A DNA stretch of 64,000 bases from assembly GCF_034652275.1 (NCBI RefSeq), contig NZ_JAXIWG010000002.1:62001-126000 (forward strand). The letters run 5' to 3'. The notes beneath the pieces were generated by a model. It searched no databases. It saw nothing but the letters and a program-made list of their open reading frames with translations, and was not told the DNA's origin. Below, in pieces: positions 42,671-51,464 of the stretch. This DNA is from Yoonia sp034652275. Lineage in GTDB: Bacteria > Pseudomonadota > Alphaproteobacteria > Rhodobacterales > Rhodobacteraceae. Both the position numbers and the translations under genes were made by a program. Within the stretch, counting starts at the first letter, position 1, and each line of letters begins with the position of its first letter.

Positions 42671-44164
42671 TCACGTCTGATGTGCGACCTCATCGGCATA
42701 GGCCGCAATGGTTGCTGCGAGGCCGTCTCTTTTTAACCGCGCATAAGCCTCTTCAAACGCTGCCACAAAGCGCTGGGCGTCTTTCAGATCGCCATAGATC
42801 CTGCGCTGTTCCAGCCATGCCAGCGAGCGGGCTTGCGCGGCTTCTGCTGCGGCCTGCAAGGCGGGCCATGCGGGATCGTTCGGTGCGATGACCGCGCCAT
42901 CCTCCGTCCGGCCAAGGCAATAGCGCGCCCAGATCGCCGAGACGAGCGCCAGCCCCGCAACCGGTGTGCCGCGCGCCAGACCGTCGCGGATCGACGGCAC
43001 GATGAAACCGGCATGGCGGCTGGACCCGTCAAAGGCGACGCGGCGTGTGGTATCGGCGATTTCGGGGTTGGCGAAACGGCGCGCGATCAGGTCGATATAG
43101 GCGGCGGGCGTCTGACCGGGAACAGGGGCGACATGCGGCGCGATCTCTTGCTCCGCGATGCGGTGGAACAGCGCGCGGATGCCGGGATGCGCCATCGTCG
43201 CGGCAATGGTGCCAAGGCCCAGCAGTTCACCCGCCCCGCAGATCACCTGATGACCGCCATTCAGGATGCGGATCTTCATCGTCTCATGCGCATGGACATC
43301 CGCGGCAAAGGTCGCGCCCGCGCGGTCCCAGTCGGGGCGGCCCGCGCAGAAATCATCCTCGATCACCCATTGGCGAAAGTTTTCATGCGTGACGGGCGCG
43401 GTGTCGTTGATGCCAAAGGACTGCGCCAGCGCCACCTCATGCGGGCCGGTGGCGGGTACGATGCAATCGACCATGGAATTGGGGAAACTGCATCTGGCGT
43501 CGATCCAGTCGGCCAAGGCGGGGTCGGACAGGCGCGCGAGCCCGACGACCGTCTGGCGCAGGATCGCGCCATTGCCTTGCAGGTTGTCGCAGCACAGGCC
43601 GGTGAACGGGCCAATCCCCTGCGCGCGCCGCTGCGCGAGGGCCGCGACCATTGCGCCGAATGCCGTGCGCGGGGTTTGCGGGTGGGTGGCGTCATGCCGG
43701 ATGTCGGGGTGGGTGGTGTCCAGCCCGCCGGTCGCCGCGTCGATGTAATAGCCGCCTTCGGTCACGGTCAGCGACACGATGCGGATATCGGGCTGCGCCA
43801 TCCGTGCGATCAGGGCGGCGTTGTCGGCCTGCACAGGCAGGAAATCGACCATCGCCCCCGTCACCTCGGCCGATTTGCCGGAAGGGTCGAGTTCGATCAG
43901 CGTCGTCAGGCAGCCCTGCGTCAAGAGCCTGTCGCGCATCGCGGCGTCTCCGGCGCGCACACCCGCGCCAATGATCGCCCAATCCCGCGCAAGGCCCATT
44001 TGCATCAGCCGGTGCGTATACCATGCCTGATGCGCACGGTGGAAATTCCCCAGCCCGATATGCACGATCCCCGGCGACAGGTCGGCGCGCGCATAGGTCG
44101 GGACCTGAACGCCAGAGGGCAAGGCGCCCAAGGTCGCCAGTGACAGCTTTGTCAGCTCATCCAT
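42671..44164 (-). CDS. mtlK: Mannitol 2-dehydrogenase (long-chain polyol dehydrogenase family)
   Basis: MtlK oxidises D-mannitol to D-fructose with NAD. The 497-residue protein has the family N-terminus PGIVHIGLGNFHRAHQAW, the TEGGYYID and CDNLQGNG stretches and the catalytic Lys in METMKIRILNGGH-like sequence (HETMKIRILNGGHQ). Fructuronate reductases share the fold, but the position at the end of a smo-type operon favours mannitol. The ATG at 44164 overlaps smoS by 13 nt. It is the last gene; no fructokinase follows, unlike in the R. sphaeroides cluster as I recall it. Confidence 0.88.
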   Translation of the reverse strand: MDELTKLSLATLGALPSGVQVPTYARADLSPGIVHIGLGNFHRAHQAWYTHRLMQMGLARDWAIIGAGVRAGDAAMRDRLLTQGCLTTLIELDPSGKSAEVTGAMVDFLPVQADNAALIARMAQPDIRIVSLTVTEGGYYIDAATGGLDTTHPDIRHDATHPQTPRTAFGAMVAALAQRRAQGIGPFTGLCCDNLQGNGAILRQTVVGLARLSDPALADWIDARCSFPNSMVDCIVPATGPHEVALAQSFGINDTAPVTHENFRQWVIEDDFCAGRPDWDRAGATFAADVHAHETMKIRILNGGHQVICGAGELLGLGTIAATMAHPGIRALFHRIAEQEIAPHVAPVPGQTPAAYIDLIARRFANPEIADTTRRVAFDGSSRHAGFIVPSIRDGLARGTPVAGLALVSAIWARYCLGRTEDGAVIAPNDPAWPALQAAAEAAQARSLAWLEQRRIYGDLKDAQRFVAAFEEAYARLKRDGLAATIAAYADEVAHQT

Positions 44165-44925
44165 TGGCCACCGTCCACGTTGTAGGTCTGGGCGACGACG
44201 TAATCGGACTCGGATGAGGCAAGGAAAACCGCCATGCCGGTCAGGTCCTGCGCGGTGCCCATGCGTCCAAACGGGACAGCGGCACCGACTTCGCGTTTCT
44301 TCTGGCCCGGTGCCTTGTTTTCGTATTTGGCGAAAAACGCATCCACCCCGTCCCAATGTTCGCCATCGACAACACCGGGGGCGATGGCGTTGACGTTGAT
44401 GCCATGCGCGATCAGGTTCAGCCCTGCCGATTGGGTCAGGCTGATGACAGCGGCCTTGGTCGCGCAATAGACAGCGACCAGCGCCTCGCCCCGTCGCCCT
44501 GCTTGGGACGCCATGTTGATGATCTTGCCGCCTTGCCCGCGCGCGATCATGTGGCGCGCGACGGCCTGCATGGTGAACAGGGTGCCCGCCACGTTGATAT
44601 CAAAGCAGCGTGTAAAATCGTCTCTTTGAATCTCTGCAATAGGCGCTGCAGTAAATATTGCGGCATTGTTAATCAGGATGTCGATCTGCCCGAAATGCGC
44701 GACGGTCGCGGAAACCGCGCCGTCGATGCTGGCCTGATCGGTTATGTCCATCTGCACGGCAAAGGCGGCGTCGCCCAGGCGGGCGGCCTCTGCATCTGCA
44801 CGATCAAAGTCGATATCGGCCAGCGCCACTTGCGCGCCTTCGGCGATATAGCGTTCCGCAAAGGCCAGCCCGATGCCGCGGGCGGCGCCCGTGATCAGCG
44901 CGGTTTTTCCTGTCAGTCGTGTCAT
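44152..44925 (-). CDS. smoS: Sorbitol (L-iditol) dehydrogenase, SDR family
   Basis: The 257-residue short-chain dehydrogenase has the NAD motif TGAARGIG, NNAA, catalytic Ser and YCATK, and it strongly resembles R. sphaeroides SmoS. The ARGIGLAFAERYIAEGAQVA and GVDAFFAKYENKAPG stretches are typical. It oxidises D-sorbitol to D-fructose in the cytoplasm. It overlaps smoK by 4 nt and mtlK by 13 nt. Confidence 0.88.
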   Translation of the reverse strand: MTRLTGKTALITGAARGIGLAFAERYIAEGAQVALADIDFDRADAEAARLGDAAFAVQMDITDQASIDGAVSATVAHFGQIDILINNAAIFTAAPIAEIQRDDFTRCFDINVAGTLFTMQAVARHMIARGQGGKIINMASQAGRRGEALVAVYCATKAAVISLTQSAGLNLIAHGINVNAIAPGVVDGEHWDGVDAFFAKYENKAPGQKKREVGAAVPFGRMGTAQDLTGMAVFLASSESDYVVAQTYNVDGGQWMS

Positions 44926-45926
44926 GCGATGCGCAACCCTGTTTCTTCAAAGCGGTGGATGACATCGGCGCGCGGTGTCAGGTGAATGCGGTCGCCGTGG
45001 CGGAAACCGACCTCGCCATCGGCGCGCACGGTGATCACATCGGCCAATCCGGTCTGGTGGACGTGAAAGAATGTATCCGACCCCAGATGTTCGGACACGC
45101 CGACCACACCGGACCATTCCCCCGCATCTGCCGACACGGCGATATGTTCGGGGCGGATGCCGATGGTGTGGGCATTGTGCTTGGCAGCCTCGGCGCCTGC
45201 GATGAAATTCATCCGCGGCGATCCGATGAAACCCGCCACGAACAGGTTGCGCGGCGCACGGTAGAGGTCCAGCGGCGCCCCCACCTGTTCGATATGGCCA
45301 GCGCGCAGCACCACGATCTTGTCGGCCATGGTCATCGCCTCGACCTGATCATGGGTGACATAGACCATCGTGGTTTTCAGCCGTGTATGCAGTTCGCTGA
45401 TCTCGAGCCGCATGCCGACGCGCAGGGCGGCATCAAGGTTGGACAGGGGTTCGTCGAACAAGAACGCGGACGGTTCGCGCACGATGGCGCGGCCGATTGC
45501 GACGCGCTGGCGCTGCCCGCCCGATAATTGCCCCGGACGGCGGTCCAGATAATCGGTCAGGTTCAGCACCGATGCGGCCTGTGCTACGCGCCGGTCCTGT
45601 TCGGCCTTGTCCATGCCCGCCATGCGCAACGGAAAGGCGATGTTCTTGCGCACGGTCATATGCGGATAAAGCGCGTAGGATTGGAACACCATCGCCAGCC
45701 CGCGCTTGGACGGCGGCGCGGCTGTCGCCTCGACCCCGTCAATCTCGATCCGGCCGGAGGTCACATCCTCCAGCCCTGCGATCAGGCGCAGCAGCGTGGA
45801 TTTCCCGCATCCCGAAGGGCCGACGAACACGGTGAACTCACCATCCTCGATGGTCAGGTTCAGGGGCGGGATGACGGTGACTTCGCCAAAGGCTTTGGTC
45901 ACGTCTTTCAGAACGATGCGTCCCAT
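44922..45926 (-). CDS. smoK: Polyol ABC transporter ATP-binding protein
   Basis: The 334-residue MalK-type ATPase has Walker A GPSGCGKST, signature LSGGQRQR, Walker B FLFDEPLSNLD, H-loop VTHDQ and a C-terminal TOBE/regulatory part (IGIRPEHIAV). It energises uptake by SmoEFG. The ATG at 45926 has AGGAG 7 nt upstream; the much longer open frame runs back through smoG and is not real. Confidence 0.92.
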   Translation of the reverse strand: MGRIVLKDVTKAFGEVTVIPPLNLTIEDGEFTVFVGPSGCGKSTLLRLIAGLEDVTSGRIEIDGVEATAAPPSKRGLAMVFQSYALYPHMTVRKNIAFPLRMAGMDKAEQDRRVAQAASVLNLTDYLDRRPGQLSGGQRQRVAIGRAIVREPSAFLFDEPLSNLDAALRVGMRLEISELHTRLKTTMVYVTHDQVEAMTMADKIVVLRAGHIEQVGAPLDLYRAPRNLFVAGFIGSPRMNFIAGAEAAKHNAHTIGIRPEHIAVSADAGEWSGVVGVSEHLGSDTFFHVHQTGLADVITVRADGEVGFRHGDRIHLTPRADVIHRFEETGLRIA

Positions 45927-45937
45927 GGGTAGGCTCC

Positions 45938-46768
45938 TTATTTCACCGCGCCGAAGGTCAGGCCGCGCACAAGTTGTTTCTGGCTGAACCAGCCAAGGAT
46001 CAGGATCGGCGCAATCGCCATCGTCGAGGCGGCAGAGAGTTTGGCGTAGAACAACCCTTCGGGGCTGGAATAGCTGGCGATGAAGGCTGTCAAAGGTGCT
46101 GCTTTCGCGGCGGTCAGGTTGAGGGTCCAGAACGCCTCGTTCCACGCAAGGATCAGGTTCAGCAAGGCGGTGGATGCGATGCCGGGCAGCGCCATCGGCA
46201 GCAGCACATAGGTGATTTCCGCGCGCAGGCCCGCGCCGTCCATGCGGGCGGCCTCCAGAATTTCGCCGGGGATTTCCTTGAAATAGGTGTATAGCATCCA
46301 GATGATGATCGGCAGGTTGATCAGCATCAGGATCACGACCAGCCCCGTGCGGGTATCGAGCAGGCCCATTTTGATGAAGATCAGGTAAATCGGATAAATC
46401 ACACCAACCGCGGGCAGCATCTTGGTGGACAGCATCCACAGCAGGATATCCTTGGTCCGGTTGGATGGCACAAAGGCCATCGACCAGGCCGCTGGCACTG
46501 CGATGATCAGACCCAGAACGGTCGATCCACCGGCGATAAAGATCGAGTTCCACAAGAAGCGGCTGTAGTCGGACCGGTCCAGCACGGTGCGGTAGTTATC
46601 CAGCGTCCAGTCGAAAAAGAACCAGACCGGCGGGTCGGATACGGCCTGCGCTTCGGTCTTGAAACTGGTCAGAACGGTCCAGAGGATCGGGAAGAAGATC
46701 AGCAATCCGATGGACCATGCCAGGATGGTATTGACCGATTTGCGGGTGGTGGTGACGGTGCGTGCCAT
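45938..46768 (-). CDS. smoG: Polyol ABC transporter permease (MalG type)
   Basis: The 276-residue membrane protein has six predicted helices and the EAA loop EAARMDGAGLRAEITYVLLP, a mark of carbohydrate importers. It lies 9 nt after smoF and 11 nt before smoK and should pair with SmoF. Confidence 0.92.
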   Translation of the reverse strand: MARTVTTTRKSVNTILAWSIGLLIFFPILWTVLTSFKTEAQAVSDPPVWFFFDWTLDNYRTVLDRSDYSRFLWNSIFIAGGSTVLGLIIAVPAAWSMAFVPSNRTKDILLWMLSTKMLPAVGVIYPIYLIFIKMGLLDTRTGLVVILMLINLPIIIWMLYTYFKEIPGEILEAARMDGAGLRAEITYVLLPMALPGIASTALLNLILAWNEAFWTLNLTAAKAAPLTAFIASYSSPEGLFYAKLSAASTMAIAPILILGWFSQKQLVRGLTFGAVK

Positions 46769-46777
46769 GACTATTCC

Positions 46778-47644
46778 CTACCGGTCCAGATTCTTGCCGA
46801 CGATGCGCATCAGGAACAGCGCGACGATATTGGCGAGGATGATCGCATAGACCCCGCCCGCAGACCCAAGGCCCACGTTCTGGCTTTCCAGCACGCGCTG
46901 ATAGATCAGATAGGTCAGCGTGCGGGTGCCGAAGGCCCCTTGGGTGGTGACAAAGATTTCCGCAAAGATCGCCAGCAGAAAGATCGTCTGGATCAGGATC
47001 ACGATGGTGATCGCGCGCGACAGATGCGGCAGGGTGATAAAGAAAAAGCGGCTGAACGGCCCTGCGCCATCCATTTCGGCGGCTTCCTGTTGTTCGCTGT
47101 CCAGCGACTGGATCGCGGTCAGTAGGATCAGCGTGGCGAAAGGCAGCCACTGCCATGACACGATCAGAATGATCGAAGGCATCGAGGCCTCGGACAGCCA
47201 CAGGATCGGATCGGCCCCCAAGAAGCGCGACAGATGCGAGAACAGCCCGTTCACCGGGTCCATGAACATGTTCTTCCAGACCAGCGCCGATACGGTTGGC
47301 ATCACGAAAAACGGTGCGATCACCAAGATCCGCACGATCCCCTGCCCCCACATCGGCTGGTCCAGCAGAATGGCCAGCACGATGCCAAGCAGGACAGTGA
47401 TCACCAGCACCGACCCGACGATGACCAGTGTGGTCACCACCGATGGCCAGAACGCGCTGGAGGTCACAAAGCTGCGGTAATTGTCAAACCAGACCCAGCC
47501 CTGAAAACCGCCCCGCATGGGCAGATAGCGCTGGAAGGAAAAGATGACCGTCATGGTCAGCGGCACCAGCATCCAGCCCAGAAGCAGGATAACGGCGGGT
47601 GCCAGCATCAGGCGTGCAGCACTGCGAGAAGCCTTGGTCGACAT
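46778..47644 (-). CDS. smoF: Polyol ABC transporter permease (MalF type)
   Basis: The 288-residue membrane protein has six predicted helices and the EAA loop EAAEMDGAGPFSRFFFITLP. It is separated from smoE by a 78-nt gap that holds a terminator-like hairpin, so it is probably expressed at a lower level than the binding protein. It is followed by smoG. Confidence 0.92.
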   Translation of the reverse strand: MSTKASRSAARLMLAPAVILLLGWMLVPLTMTVIFSFQRYLPMRGGFQGWVWFDNYRSFVTSSAFWPSVVTTLVIVGSVLVITVLLGIVLAILLDQPMWGQGIVRILVIAPFFVMPTVSALVWKNMFMDPVNGLFSHLSRFLGADPILWLSEASMPSIILIVSWQWLPFATLILLTAIQSLDSEQQEAAEMDGAGPFSRFFFITLPHLSRAITIVILIQTIFLLAIFAEIFVTTQGAFGTRTLTYLIYQRVLESQNVGLGSAGGVYAIILANIVALFLMRIVGKNLDR

Positions 47645-47672
47645 GGCTCTGACCCTTTTGCATGACGGTGGG

Positions 47673-47707
47673 AAAAAACCAGAGGGGTGCCGAAGCGACC
47701 CCTCTGG
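47673..47707 (-). terminator. Intergenic terminator/attenuator between smoE and smoF
   Basis: A perfect 10-bp stem (arms CCAGAGGGGT and ACCCCTCTGG, 9-nt loop) lies 16 nt after the smoE stop and is followed on the minus strand by TTTTTT (47673-47678). It looks like an intrinsic terminator inside the operon. Partial read-through would give much binding protein and less permease, as in malE-malF type operons. Confidence 0.75.
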
Positions 47708-47722
47708 CAGGGGGAGAAAAGC

Positions 47723-49036
47723 TTAGTAGCCTGCCGCTTCCATGGCATCGGTGGTCAGTGCCTGCGCACGGGCCAATGCCTGTTCGACGGTCTGCTGGCC
47801 AGCCAGCATATTGGCGAACTCTTGTCCGACTTCGGACGCAATCCCTGCGAATTCGGGGATCGCCACGAATTGCACACCTGTGTAGGGCACGTCTTGCACG
47901 CTGGGCGATGTCGGGTCAGCCGAATTGATCGACTGCAACGTCATCTCGGCAAAGGGGGCTGCCGCCAGATAGTCCGCGTTTTCGTAAAGCGATGTGCGTG
48001 TGCCCGGCGGGACGTTGGCCCAACCTTCGTTTTCAGCGACCAGCGCGGTATAGTCGCTGCTGGTGGCCCAAGCGATGAACGCTTTTGCAGCGTCAGTCGA
48101 TTGCGATCCGGCGGGAACAGCCAGCGACCATGCCCAGAGCCAGTTGCCACGACGGCCCAAGCCATTGTCCGGTGCCAGCGCGAAACCGACAGAGTCAGCC
48201 ACGGTGGAATCGGTGGGGTTGGTCACGAAACTGGCCGCGACCGTCGCGTCGATCCACATGCCGCAACGCCCTTGCTGGAACAGCGTCAGGTTTTCGTTGA
48301 ACCCGTTGTTCGCCGCACCCGGAGGACCGTAGTTGGTCATCAGATCGTTGTAGAAGGTCAGCGTTTCCGCCCATTCAGGGCTGTCGAACTGGGCGTTCCA
48401 GTCCATGTCGAACCAGCGCGCGCCAAAGCTGTTGGACATCGCGGTCAGGAAGGCCATGTTCTCGCCCCAGCCCGCCTTGCCGCGCAGACAGATGCCGTAG
48501 ACATCGCCTTCGGTCATTGCAGCGGCGGCTTCGCGGATGAAGTCCCATGTCGGCGCGTCGGGCATTTCCAAACCGGCGGCTTCCATCAGGTCGGTGCGAT
48601 ACATCACCATGGAGCTTTCGCCGTAGAAAGGTGCTGCATAAAGCGCACCATCCACGGTCAGACCGTCACGGATCGCAGGCAGCAGATCGTCCGCATTCCA
48701 TTCGGCGGGCAGATCATCAAGCGCGACAAGCCAGCCATTCGCACCCCAGATCGGAACCTCATAAGTGCCGATGGTCATGACGTCGAACTGGCCGCCGTTG
48801 GTGGCCACGTCCTGCGTGACGCGCTGGCGCAGCACGTTTTCTTCCAGCGTGACCCATTCCAGCGTGATGTCTGGGTATTTTGCGTTAAAATCCGCAGTCA
48901 GGCCCTGCATGCGGATCATGTCGCCGTTGTTCACGGTCGCGATAGTGACGGTCCCTGACGGCGACTGCGCAAAGCTTGCCGAAGCGGCAGCAATGGCCAG
49001 CGCACTCGCCAGACCGAGTGACGTTTTGATAGACAT
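47723..49036 (-). CDS. smoE: Polyol ABC transporter substrate-binding protein
   Basis: The 437-residue periplasmic protein has a signal peptide (about 1-23, ending SASFAQ) and the type 1 solute-binding pattern (LTADFNAKYPDITLEWVTL, GTYEVPIWGANGWLV, a C-terminal TDAMEAAGY). It resembles sorbitol/mannitol-binding SmoE. GGGAGGAG lies 6 nt before the ATG. It is the first structural gene after the LacI-type regulator. Confidence 0.92.
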   Translation of the reverse strand: MSIKTSLGLASALAIAAASASFAQSPSGTVTIATVNNGDMIRMQGLTADFNAKYPDITLEWVTLEENVLRQRVTQDVATNGGQFDVMTIGTYEVPIWGANGWLVALDDLPAEWNADDLLPAIRDGLTVDGALYAAPFYGESSMVMYRTDLMEAAGLEMPDAPTWDFIREAAAAMTEGDVYGICLRGKAGWGENMAFLTAMSNSFGARWFDMDWNAQFDSPEWAETLTFYNDLMTNYGPPGAANNGFNENLTLFQQGRCGMWIDATVAASFVTNPTDSTVADSVGFALAPDNGLGRRGNWLWAWSLAVPAGSQSTDAAKAFIAWATSSDYTALVAENEGWANVPPGTRTSLYENADYLAAAPFAEMTLQSINSADPTSPSVQDVPYTGVQFVAIPEFAGIASEVGQEFANMLAGQQTVEQALARAQALTTDAMEAAGY

Positions 49037-49072
49037 CCGAACTCCTCCCTAGGATCAATAGATGATGGGCGC

Positions 49073-49102
49073 AGGCTAGGATAAATAGTCACGCGACGTC
49101 AA
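49073..49102 (-). promoter_or_regulatory. Putative promoter of the polyol operon (smoE)
   Basis: On the minus strand TTGACG (49097-49102) is followed after 18 nt by TAGCCT (49073-49078), 36 nt upstream of smoE. The -35 box is good and the -10 box is poor, which would fit a regulated promoter. The 90-nt gap to the regulator gene has no other candidate. Confidence 0.45.
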
Positions 49103-49116
49103 TCATAATTTTGCGC

Positions 49117-49132
49117 GCGTAAACTTTTACGC
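49117..49132. promoter_or_regulatory. Perfect palindrome, candidate LacI-family operator
   Basis: GCGTAAA-CT-TTTACGC is a perfect 7-2-7 inverted repeat with an even-length centre, as in LacI/PurR-type operators. It contains the stop codon of the LacI-type gene and lies about 15 nt upstream of the smoE -35 box. It is a natural candidate for the operon's regulator, although the upstream position would suit activation or looping better than simple blocking. Confidence 0.5.
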
Positions 49133-50149
49133 TGATGCGCGCATCACGAGCTTGCCCTCGAACAGGATTTCAAGCCTGTCAGGCGCGGGTGTCTCGCCTT
49201 CGATCATCCGGAAAAGTGTTTGCGTGGCGCGCTTTGACACGGCTTCGTAATCCTGCGCGACGGTGGTCAGCGGCGGACAGGTAAAGCGCGAAAACGGATG
49301 GTCGTCGATGCCTGCAACGCGCATCGCCGACCCTTCGTCGAACCCGACACGCAGGCCTCGCGCATAGCAGGCCGACAGAAACCCGATCGCCAGACGGTCG
49401 TTGCTGCACAGCACAGTGTTCGATTCGTTCTGGCCCGCATCAAGGATTTGCAGCGCCCCTTCATAGGCAATGCGTTCGAATTCCCAGCCCGTTCCCGCCA
49501 CGCGCAGCACCTGCGGTGTGTGGCCCAGTCGCTCCATCACCTGCAGATAGGCATTGCGGCGCTTGTTGGCGTTGGGGTTGACGGGGTCCATTTCGAAAAA
49601 ACAGGGCGGCGCGCCGGTGCGGCACAGGTATTGCACGATCTGTTCGACGAAATGGGCGTTGTCGGACCCGATGAACGCCTGCCCCACCCCTTCGATATTG
49701 CTGTCGAACAGGACGGTCGGCACGTCCTTGCAGAACCTTTCGATCTCGGCCTTGTCGGACCTGCGCCCCAAGGGGGCCAGCAGCACGCCAGCGGGTTTCA
49801 GTGACCGCAGGCTGTCGAGGATATCATTTTCCAGCTTCTGGTCGCCATGCGCACTGAACAGGATCGGCCAGAACCCCGCGTCGATGCAGCGCTGTTCGAT
49901 ATTGCGCGCGATTTCCGCAAAGAACGGGTCGGCCAGATACGGTACAACCACCCCGACATTGCGGGTCTGTTTGCGGTTCTGGTTGATCGCAAAGATGTTC
50001 GGGCGATAGTCGAATTCGCCCAGCGCCTTTTCGATCTTTTCGCGCGTTTTCGGGCGCACGCTGGAGGGGTCGTTGAAGTATTTCGATACGGTCGGGCGGG
50101 AAATCCCCGACAGGCGGGCGAATTCCTCCATGTTTCTGATCTTGGTCAT
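49127..50149 (-). CDS. LacI-family transcriptional regulator of the polyol operon
   Basis: The 340-residue protein has the N-terminal HTH and hinge (MEEFARLSGISRPTVSKYFN, then FDYRPN) and a periplasmic-binding-protein-like effector domain with VGVVVPYLADPFFAEIARNI and AGIDDHPFSRFTCPPLTTV. It is encoded just upstream of smoE in the same direction and probably responds to sorbitol, mannitol or a derived sugar phosphate. The HTH lacks the usual Ala-rich TIxDVAxxAGVS form but is close enough to call. Confidence 0.88.
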   Translation of the reverse strand: MTKIRNMEEFARLSGISRPTVSKYFNDPSSVRPKTREKIEKALGEFDYRPNIFAINQNRKQTRNVGVVVPYLADPFFAEIARNIEQRCIDAGFWPILFSAHGDQKLENDILDSLRSLKPAGVLLAPLGRRSDKAEIERFCKDVPTVLFDSNIEGVGQAFIGSDNAHFVEQIVQYLCRTGAPPCFFEMDPVNPNANKRRNAYLQVMERLGHTPQVLRVAGTGWEFERIAYEGALQILDAGQNESNTVLCSNDRLAIGFLSACYARGLRVGFDEGSAMRVAGIDDHPFSRFTCPPLTTVAQDYEAVSKRATQTLFRMIEGETPAPDRLEILFEGKLVMRASA

Positions 50150-50277
50150 CCGGCCCCGTCACGCAGTTCTTTCCGCTTAGCATACCGCAAACATGCCGCT
50201 GCGAAACCCATAAGCTACGCGCGTCAAGAAACACGCAAACTTCGTGCAGCGCCGTGCGCAACCTGTTAGGATGCGAC

Positions 50278-50682
50278 ATGCTCAGATTTTTCGATATGTT
50301 CGGCCGGTCCTCGGAACTGACGGCCCTTGACGAGGCGCTCAAGGCAGCGGGCCTGCATCCGCTGTTGATCCCCGAACCTGTCAAGCTGACGATCCTGCAA
50401 CTGCACCGCAAACATGGTGGTGCGACGGACCGCGCAACGGCGACGGCCGATGCCGCGCTGCTGTTGTCTTACTGCGTGCTGGAGCATGCGCAATTCGTGG
50501 CCGCCAACGGCGTTGACGCCGCCGACCGCACCGATCAGCGTATCGAGGCCGCGATCGCAGGCGAGGCGCCTCTTGATGAAAAGCTGATCCTGCTGGCATT
50601 GCATTCGGGTGTCATCTCGCAAGAGATGGCTGGCCGGTTCGACTTAGAGGACGACGATCCGGCCACCCAACAGGCGGACTAG
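50278..50682 (+). CDS. Conserved hypothetical protein, small and soluble
   Basis: The 134-residue acidic protein (LRFFDMFGRSSELTALDEAL at the N-terminus; acidic LEDDDPATQQAD tail) is mostly predicted helix, with no signal peptide or membrane segment. I recognise no domain, though similar short proteins seem familiar from Rhodobacteraceae genomes. AGGA lies 6 nt before the ATG at 50278. It is divergent from the LacI gene (128-nt gap with no clear promoter) and convergent with the L,D-transpeptidase. Codon use matches the neighbours, so I take it as real. Confidence 0.65.
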   Translation: MLRFFDMFGRSSELTALDEALKAAGLHPLLIPEPVKLTILQLHRKHGGATDRATATADAALLLSYCVLEHAQFVAANGVDAADRTDQRIEAAIAGEAPLDEKLILLALHSGVISQEMAGRFDLEDDDPATQQAD

Positions 50683-50694
50683 GTCACCCCATCC

Positions 50695-51405
50695 TCAATA
50701 AACAGCCGCAAACGTCGTCGGCGCCAGCGATGGCAAGACCCTGATCGTCGTGCCGTGCTGCACCCGTTCGTGCAGGTCGATGATATCATGATCCAATAGC
50801 CGCACACAGCCTGACGAGACCGCCTGCCCCAGATATTCCGGCTCGCACGCGCCATGAATGCGGTAGAGCGTGTCCTCGCCATTCTGGAACAGATAAAGCG
50901 CGCGCGCACCCAAGGGGTTACCCGGTCCCGGTGCCATCCCGCCATTCGCGACGGAATAGGGTTCCAGTTCCGGCTGACGGGCCACCATGGAATCAGGGGC
51001 ACGCCAGCGTGGCCAACTGCGGCAGAATTGCAGGCGGGCGTCCCCGCTCCATGCAAAGGCATCCGCACCGGTGCCTGCGCCGTAGCGCATTGCGCGACCG
51101 TTGCGGCCTACCAGATGCAGAAAGCCCGCATCGGGATCAACGATGATCGTGCCGGGCGCATCGTTCGGAAAGGGGTTGTCAACCTCTTGCCGCCACAGAT
51201 GCGGCGGCACGACGTTTTCGGGGACGGCGGGGATCGGGAAAGGTTCATCCGTGATTGCGCCGTAATGCGCGGGCAAAAGCGGCATCACGGGGGTTTCGGG
51301 CAGGATGACGGGGGCTTGCGGCGGTGCGGTGTCCCGCGCGGGCAGGCCGCAGGCGGACAGCGCCAAGGCAGAGCCTCCGGCAAGAAAGCTGCGTCGTTTC
51401 AACAT
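50695..51405 (-). CDS. L,D-transpeptidase (YkuD family), exported
   Basis: The 236-residue protein has a twin-arginine-like, lipobox-bearing N-terminus (KRRSFLAGGSALALSACG) and a YkuD domain. The catalytic motif is visible as YRIHGACEPEYLG followed by SSGCVRLLDHD, with the Cys nucleophile. Such enzymes form 3-3 peptidoglycan cross-links or attach proteins to peptidoglycan. The ATG at 51405 has AAGGA 7 nt upstream. It may be a lipoprotein or a Tat substrate; the sequence fits both. Confidence 0.87.
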   Translation of the reverse strand: MLKRRSFLAGGSALALSACGLPARDTAPPQAPVILPETPVMPLLPAHYGAITDEPFPIPAVPENVVPPHLWRQEVDNPFPNDAPGTIIVDPDAGFLHLVGRNGRAMRYGAGTGADAFAWSGDARLQFCRSWPRWRAPDSMVARQPELEPYSVANGGMAPGPGNPLGARALYLFQNGEDTLYRIHGACEPEYLGQAVSSGCVRLLDHDIIDLHERVQHGTTIRVLPSLAPTTFAAVY

Positions 51406-51464
51406 GTATCTGGTCCTTGGTGGCTGATGTTCAGGATCGCCACGCATTTGCGCGGCGGCTAAGA

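Noticed and set aside
45927..46553. N-terminal extension of the smoK frame
   Set aside because: It lies over smoG in another frame and lacks ABC features. The ATG at 45926 has a good ribosome binding site.
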